A DNA stretch of 64,000 nt from Prevotella sp. Lineage in GTDB: Bacteria; Bacillota; Clostridia; Oscillospirales; Ruminococcaceae. This document shows, in pieces, positions 60,084-64,000 of this stretch (positions are counted from its first letter, which is position 1; every line of letters starts with the position of its first letter). The stretch lies in contig JAMPIC010000010.1 of the NCBI GenBank assembly GCA_023663025.1, positions 9,623 through 73,622 of the forward strand. The letters run 5' to 3'. Position numbers and translations under genes: made by a program. The notes beneath the pieces were generated by a model. It was not told where the DNA came from. It worked only from the letters and a program-made list of their open reading frames with translations, and searched no databases.

Positions 60084-60107
60084 GCGGGTACGGTTATGCC
60101 GTACCCG
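60084..60107. terminator. Hairpin between converging genes
   Basis: Nine-base stem CGGGTACGG / CCGTACCCG with a short loop, between the small unknown gene and the end of the radical SAM gene; T content after it is low (ATATTTTAAA), so efficiency is uncertain. Confidence 0.6.
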
Positions 60108-60115
60108 TACATATT

Positions 60116-61000
60116 TTAAATGCCGCTTAAATCGAAGTCGGGAGTATATTCCTCGCGGGCGGAGGAGCGTTCCTGCATAAAGCCGTTAAGTCCCAGTTCA
60201 GCGGCTTTGTCAAGGACGCAATTGTACTCGAACGTGGATATCCTGCGGGAAATTTCTTTATGTTCAAAGCTTTTCCAAAAGGGCGTGTACTGGCTCATCA
60301 GGCTGACAAGAACGCCGCCAGAGGGAAAATTTTCCGATATCCAATCCAGAACCTTGACCGAGTCGTCTCTGTGAGAGGGCAGGGCAAGGTGGCGTATTAT
60401 CATACCCCTGCGCATTATGCCGTCCTCGATTCGGTACGAATCTGTCTGACGGTACATTTCTTTGAGAGCGGCTGTGACGGTCTCAAAATAATTTTCCGCG
60501 CCCGAATATTTTTCCCCGAGAGCGTTGTCATAATACTTGAAGTCGGGGAGGTAAACGTCAACATAGCCCTCCAGCAGCTTCAAAGTTTCGACGCGCTCGT
60601 ATCCTCCCGTGTTGTAAACTATGGGGATCGTCAGTTTTCCGCGGCACAGGTCGAGCGCGGAAACGATCTGAGGCGCGTATGGCGTGGGACTTACAAGATT
60701 TATGTTGTGCGCTCCCTGTTCCTGAAGCTCGAGGAAAATTTCCGCAAGCCGGTGTTCGGTGATTTCCTTGCCGTGATTTTCGTGGGATATCTTATAGTTT
60801 TGGCAGAAGCAGCATTTCAGATTACAGCCGGAAAAGAAAACCGTCCCCGAGCCCCGGGAGCCGGATATGCAGGGTTCTTCCCACATATGAAGATAAGCCT
60901 TTGCCGCGCGGACGGAAGCTCCGCAGCCGCAGAAGCCCGTGTTTGAGTATCTGTCCGCGCCGCATTGTCTTGGGCATAGCCTGCAGTTTTTCAGGGACAT
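60116..61000 (-). CDS. Radical SAM protein, PflA-like group
   Basis: 294 residues. N-terminal CRLCPRQCGADR...GFCGCG is an extra cysteine region, followed by the radical SAM cluster CNLKCCFC. GAHNINLVSPTPYAPQI and VYNTGGYERVETLKLL are typical of the COG1313 group of pyruvate formate-lyase activating-enzyme relatives. The protein or molecule it activates is not known. No glycyl-radical enzyme is adjacent. Confidence 0.88.
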   Translation of the reverse strand: MSLKNCRLCPRQCGADRYSNTGFCGCGASVRAAKAYLHMWEEPCISGSRGSGTVFFSGCNLKCCFCQNYKISHENHGKEITEHRLAEIFLELQEQGAHNINLVSPTPYAPQIVSALDLCRGKLTIPIVYNTGGYERVETLKLLEGYVDVYLPDFKYYDNALGEKYSGAENYFETVTAALKEMYRQTDSYRIEDGIMRRGMIIRHLALPSHRDDSVKVLDWISENFPSGGVLVSLMSQYTPFWKSFEHKEISRRISTFEYNCVLDKAAELGLNGFMQERSSAREEYTPDFDLSGI

Positions 61001-61038
61001 AAGAACACTTCCTTTAAGATAATCTTTTCAAAAACGTA

Positions 61039-61200
61039 TTATTTTGAACAGCCGCTTATCCAATGTGCTCGCATTACTCTTGACAATTTCCGCTCCTCCG
61101 TGGTAAAATGAATATATTGGATCATATTGGCGCCTCCTGTTTTGGAATTTGCAGTACTCTCATTATAACATGGATTGCTTTTTTTGTCATTATTTTTATA
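61039..61200 (-). mobile_element. IS30-family relic, 5' end only
   Basis: On the minus strand the sequence from 61200 to about 61070 matches the left part of the element at 4145: TAAAAATAATGACA, a TATAAT at 61162-61167 spaced 17 bases from ATGACA, GAGTA, and an IS30 start reading MIQYIHFTTEERKLSRVMRA from an ATG at 61125 with AGGAGG. The frame then diverges and stops at 61039. The outer inverted repeat and all of the rest are missing. Confidence 0.8.
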
Positions 61201-61275
61201 TCAGACCCGTTCTAAAGCCGGATAAGTGCAGACAAAATCTATTCAAAAATCATATTAAAAATTAGGAGGAATATT

Positions 61276-61968
61276 ATGGTAAAAAATTTTGAGGAATTCT
61301 GCGCCGAGCTTTTACGGTGCGGCTTTTCTATGGGCGGAGGCAGCGATAAGGGAATATTTGCCATAATCGACTACGACTGGCAGACCGTCCCGCCCGAGGG
61401 TTTCCCCGTTTGGCACACGGGCGACCCCGAAACAGACCCTTGGGAGTGGCGTATGCGCGTCCTCGAGGAGCGGGACGATATCGCCTACTCGAAGCTTTTC
61501 TTTAACGCAAGCGGATATATTGCCAAAGAATGGTATCCGTACTTCATCGCCGCCCGCAGGCAGGGCAAGAACTTTGACGCGGCGTACAAAAACGGCGAGG
61601 TCAGTCAGACGGCAAAGACGGTGTACGACATTGTTGCGGGACACGGCGCGGCGGCTCTTCACGAAATAAAGCTGCTGGGAGCTTTTGCCAAAGAGGACAA
61701 GAGCCGCTTCGACAAGGCAGTCACCGAGCTGCAAATGAAGATGTACATAACAATGTGCGGCAGGACGGCGAAAAAAAGCCGCACCGGCGAGGAGTACGGC
61801 TGGAAAGCCACGGTTTTCACCACCCCCGAGGAATTTTTCGGCGGGGACTTTATTGCAAAGGCTATGGAAATTTCCCCCAAAGAGGCGGAGGAAAAGATAC
61901 GCGGACAAGTCCTTGTGCTGAACCCGTCCGCGGAGGAAAGAAAGATCAAAAAGTTTATTTACGGCTGA
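61276..61968 (+). CDS. Unknown protein, possibly AlkZ-related
   Basis: 230 residues with TTAGGAGGA upstream of the ATG. A soluble protein rich in Trp and Phe at the N-terminus (FPVWHTGDPETDPWEWRMRVLEERDDIAYSKLFF) and a more helical C-terminal half (about 105-215). The N-terminal pattern resembles that of AlkZ-related proteins in Firmicutes, but a glycosylase active site is not clear; I hold the family call weakly. It converges on the FtsX permease gene. Confidence 0.5.
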   Translation: MVKNFEEFCAELLRCGFSMGGGSDKGIFAIIDYDWQTVPPEGFPVWHTGDPETDPWEWRMRVLEERDDIAYSKLFFNASGYIAKEWYPYFIAARRQGKNFDAAYKNGEVSQTAKTVYDIVAGHGAAALHEIKLLGAFAKEDKSRFDKAVTELQMKMYITMCGRTAKKSRTGEEYGWKATVFTTPEEFFGGDFIAKAMEISPKEAEEKIRGQVLVLNPSAEERKIKKFIYG

Positions 61969-61992
61969 TTTTTGCCGCTGAGAGGACGTTCC

Positions 61993-63168
61993 TCACTCCC
62001 GCCTCAACGCGTCCACGGGATTGAGGGATGCCGCTTTATAGGCGGGATACGCTCCGAAGCAGCACCCTACCGCAAGCGCGACGAGCATTACCGTTCCGCA
62101 AAGCTTGAAATCAAACACGGGCTGACTTCCCGCAGCGGAGCATATCGCTGCGGAAATTACCGCTCCCGAAACAATTCCCGCCAGACTTCCGATAAACGTC
62201 ATAAGCGCCGACTCGAACAGAAATTCCGCAAGAATTATCCCGCGGCTCGCTCCGAGGGATTTTTTTATGCCTATCTCTCCCGTTCTTTCGCTGACGGAAA
62301 CGAGCATGACCGTCATAATGGAAATCCCCGAAACCACAAGGCTTATCCCGGCCACCGCCGAAAGCGCGGCGGTGGCTATGGAGAGGATATTGTTCATTTT
62401 CTCCTTTTGACTGAGCAGATTGTCCACGGAGAAATCCCCGCCCTTGTCCGCAAGGACGGTCTCGACGGCGGCTGCGGTCTCGCCGCTGCGTGTAACGTCT
62501 TCAAGCTTTACGGTTATCTGATCGAAATTATTCCTGCCCAGACCCGACTGCATAACCGAATAGGGAACGTACACAAAATCGGGGATAAATCCCCCGAGCA
62601 TATTCTGGAGGGTGTTCACGCCGTTTTTGACGACCCCCACCACCTCGAAGTCCGTAGGTATGCCGCCGATGTTCAGAGTTATTTTTTTGCCGACGATGTT
62701 TGTCCTTTTGTAGCGGTCCAGAGCGATAGCCTCGTCGATAACGCACACCCTGCCGCTTTCGAGGATATCTCCCCTGTTAAGCAGCCTGCCGTGAAGCACT
62801 TCAAGATCGATAACGTTGTCGGCGTCCTCGTTCACGCCCCAAGCCATGACCGTCACCTTGCTGTTCCCTATTTCACCGCTTGTGACGACGCTCATGAGCG
62901 GCATGGCGTTTTCCACGTCGTCGAGGGACTTTATCCTGTCAAGCTCCTCCTCGGTAAGCTTGTTTACCGACCCGGAACGGACGGACACCACAAGGCTGTC
63001 CATACCCATTCCCGAAAGCTCGCTGTTTATGGACGCTTTCCCTATCTCGCCGACCGAGGACACCACCACCACCGACATCACTCCCACGGCTATTCCCGCC
63101 ACCGTGAGAACGGAACGAAGCTTGCTGCGGAAAAGGCAGCGGAAACCGCTGCGGATAATATCAGTCAT
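61993..63168 (-). CDS. ABC transporter permease, MacB/FtsX type
   Basis: 391 residues from the ATG at 63168 (AGGAGC upstream). One N-terminal membrane helix (about 15-38), a large outer domain (about 45-265), and three more helices in the C-terminal FtsX domain (about 270-290, 320-345 and 355-375); LRSVLTVAGIAVGVMSVVVV and the final ASLNPVDALR are typical. It belongs with a MacA-like adaptor encoded just upstream, overlapping by 8 bases. No ATP-binding subunit gene is found beside it in this window. Confidence 0.88.
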   Translation of the reverse strand: MTDIIRSGFRCLFRSKLRSVLTVAGIAVGVMSVVVVSSVGEIGKASINSELSGMGMDSLVVSVRSGSVNKLTEEELDRIKSLDDVENAMPLMSVVTSGEIGNSKVTVMAWGVNEDADNVIDLEVLHGRLLNRGDILESGRVCVIDEAIALDRYKRTNIVGKKITLNIGGIPTDFEVVGVVKNGVNTLQNMLGGFIPDFVYVPYSVMQSGLGRNNFDQITVKLEDVTRSGETAAAVETVLADKGGDFSVDNLLSQKEKMNNILSIATAALSAVAGISLVVSGISIMTVMLVSVSERTGEIGIKKSLGASRGIILAEFLFESALMTFIGSLAGIVSGAVISAAICSAAGSQPVFDFKLCGTVMLVALAVGCCFGAYPAYKAASLNPVDALRRE

Positions 63169-63835
63169 CGGCTTGCTCCTGTTCCGACAGCCTGACGGCT
63201 GCGCCGTTTTCCACAAGCTCGTCCAATGTAATTATTTTTTCGCCGTAAACTGGCGTTTTCAGCTCGATACCGCCGCTCAGTTCGGCTCCCGTTTCAATGT
63301 AAAGCTTTTCGGCTTTACCGTCTCTGAGGACGTAAACGAACTCGCCGTTGTCGTCCTGATCGACCGCTTCATAGGGCACAAGGCTCACAGTGTCGGGCTC
63401 GGAGGTTATAATCTGCACCGAAGCGGTATAGCCCTGCTTTAATATCTCGTCGGGATCGTCTATCTTTATTTTGACCTCCACGGCGGTTTTCTGAACGTTC
63501 CCGAACTGCACCTTTGAAGCCGTGTCGGATATTTTGTCGACCGTCCCGCTGAATACGATGCCGGGGAAAGCCTCTCCCGTTATTTCAGCGGTCTGCCCCG
63601 GCTCGACCTTGCTGATATCCTGTTCGGGGACATAGGTTTGGACGTAAGTTTCGTCCTTGGTAAGATTTTTCATTATCGTACCGGACAGCGAAACGGCATC
63701 TACGCGTTCCACCTTTTCCACCTTGACCACCGTCGCCGTGGGTACGCTTTTCAAAACCATTTTCGGAGCGGCAAGCAGTCCGACCGTCAGCAGACCGCAT
63801 ACCGTAACAGTTCCGATGGCTGATTTATTTTTCAT
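63161..63835 (-). CDS. Short HlyD/MacA-like membrane adaptor
   Basis: 224 residues from the ATG at 63835; the upstream ATG at 63841 is too close to GGGAGGAG. An N-terminal membrane helix (about 7-25), then VSLSGTI, then directly the beta-barrel part (YVQTYVPEQDISKVEPGQTAEITGEAFPG..FSGTVDKIS) and a C-terminal beta domain. The coiled-coil hairpin and the biotinyl-lipoyl half found in MacA/YknX are missing, and it is about 150 residues shorter than usual. It probably works with the permease. Confidence 0.75.
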   Translation of the reverse strand: MKNKSAIGTVTVCGLLTVGLLAAPKMVLKSVPTATVVKVEKVERVDAVSLSGTIMKNLTKDETYVQTYVPEQDISKVEPGQTAEITGEAFPGIVFSGTVDKISDTASKVQFGNVQKTAVEVKIKIDDPDEILKQGYTASVQIITSEPDTVSLVPYEAVDQDDNGEFVYVLRDGKAEKLYIETGAELSGGIELKTPVYGEKIITLDELVENGAAVRLSEQEQADD

Positions 63836-64000
63836 GAGCATTCTCCTCCCGTATGTTACTGAGAATAGTTTGCCATTCCGAGGGGGAATTTATTACATCA
63901 TTTGAATAAAAAATCGGAAACGTTTATCGGTTTTACGATAAGCAGATAAATTGTAATTTAGCGCAAAAACAAAACGACAGCGCATCACGCGGCGAAGCCG

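Noticed and set aside
61972..63195. Plus-strand open frame of 407 codons opposite the FtsX permease
   Set aside because: The minus-strand permease has clear family motifs, a ribosome site and an overlap with the adaptor gene; the plus frame is rich in His, Arg and Lys without any domain.
1..64000. tRNA or rRNA genes
   Set aside because: No T-loop/acceptor patterns or rRNA motifs were found by reading; a covariance-model scan would be the decisive test.

Overview
The window looks like chromosomal DNA of a spore-forming, fibre-degrading clostridium, most like a Ruminococcus or other Oscillospiraceae member. Three things suggest this. It holds sporulation genes (spoVM, gerW/ytfJ, cwlD). Its housekeeping gene order matches that known from Bacillus and Clostridia (yicC-remA-gmk-rpoZ-priA-def-fmt-rsmB-rlmN-prpC-prkC-rsgA-thiN-spoVM). 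It also has a cellulase that joins a CBM2-like module to a GH5 domain, and a bacterial V-type ATPase operon. Many genes use TTG or GTG starts behind strong AAGGAGG sites. The genus call is inference.

Layout. 1-4.1 kb: accessory genes (a partial unknown gene, an LRAT-type papain-like protein, a leucine-rich-repeat protein, a small Cys-rich protein and a zinc-ribbon membrane protein). 4.15-4.69 kb: an internally deleted IS30-family element with both ends intact. 4.7-6.3 kb: an ECF sigma factor and its probable membrane anti-sigma partner. 6.3-10.2 kb (minus): degV, trmL, a pyridoxamine kinase, a DinB-like protein and a Ca/Na exchanger. 10.4-14.4 kb: a penicillin-binding carboxypeptidase, ung and the lipoprotein cellulase. 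14.5-20.2 kb: rpmB (minus), an M50 protease, scpA-scpB-DUF2953-gerW, a second carboxypeptidase and rluB. 20.4-23.6 kb: a three-gene biotin-dependent carboxyltransferase cluster resembling a soluble transcarboxylase. 23.8-37.5 kb: the long housekeeping superoperon ending in a 29-codon spoVM. 37.5-39.8 kb (minus): a reduced McrB/McrC pair. 39.9-43.5 kb (minus): lrp-aminotransferase-ispE and a PHP phosphatase. 43.5-45.3 kb: repeats, a candidate regulatory leader and a membrane protein. 45.0-46.7 kb: an ACT-domain protein and its PFL/UPF0210 partner. 46.7-55.9 kb: the V-ATPase operon (H-C-I-K-F-E-A-B-kinase-like-D). 55.9-61.0 kb: radA, bacteriohemerythrin, cwlD, a membrane protein, two small unknown genes and a radical SAM protein. 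61.0-64.0 kb: a second IS30 relic, an unknown gene, and a MacB/FtsX permease with an unusually short adaptor.

How the genes work together. The core is translation and cell-cycle maintenance: formyl-Met handling by fmt and def, rRNA/tRNA modification by rsmB, rlmN, rluB and trmL, and signalling by the PrpC/PrkC phosphatase-kinase pair. Chromosome segregation (ScpAB) and wall/spore maturation genes sit beside it. The V-ATPase and the biotin carboxyltransferase cluster suggest ion and carboxyl-group energetics of an anaerobe.

Dispersed small elements run through the intergenic spaces: GC-rich palindromes sharing a GGCGGGAGCAAGC core, five-unit heptad repeats, and GTGTAAAATGTGTAAAG-flanked units. 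The best candidates for something not standard are the stripped-down McrB/McrC pair, the three-gene transcarboxylase-like cluster with a changed oxyanion loop, and the leader RNA near 44.1 kb. No tRNA, rRNA or CRISPR array was seen.
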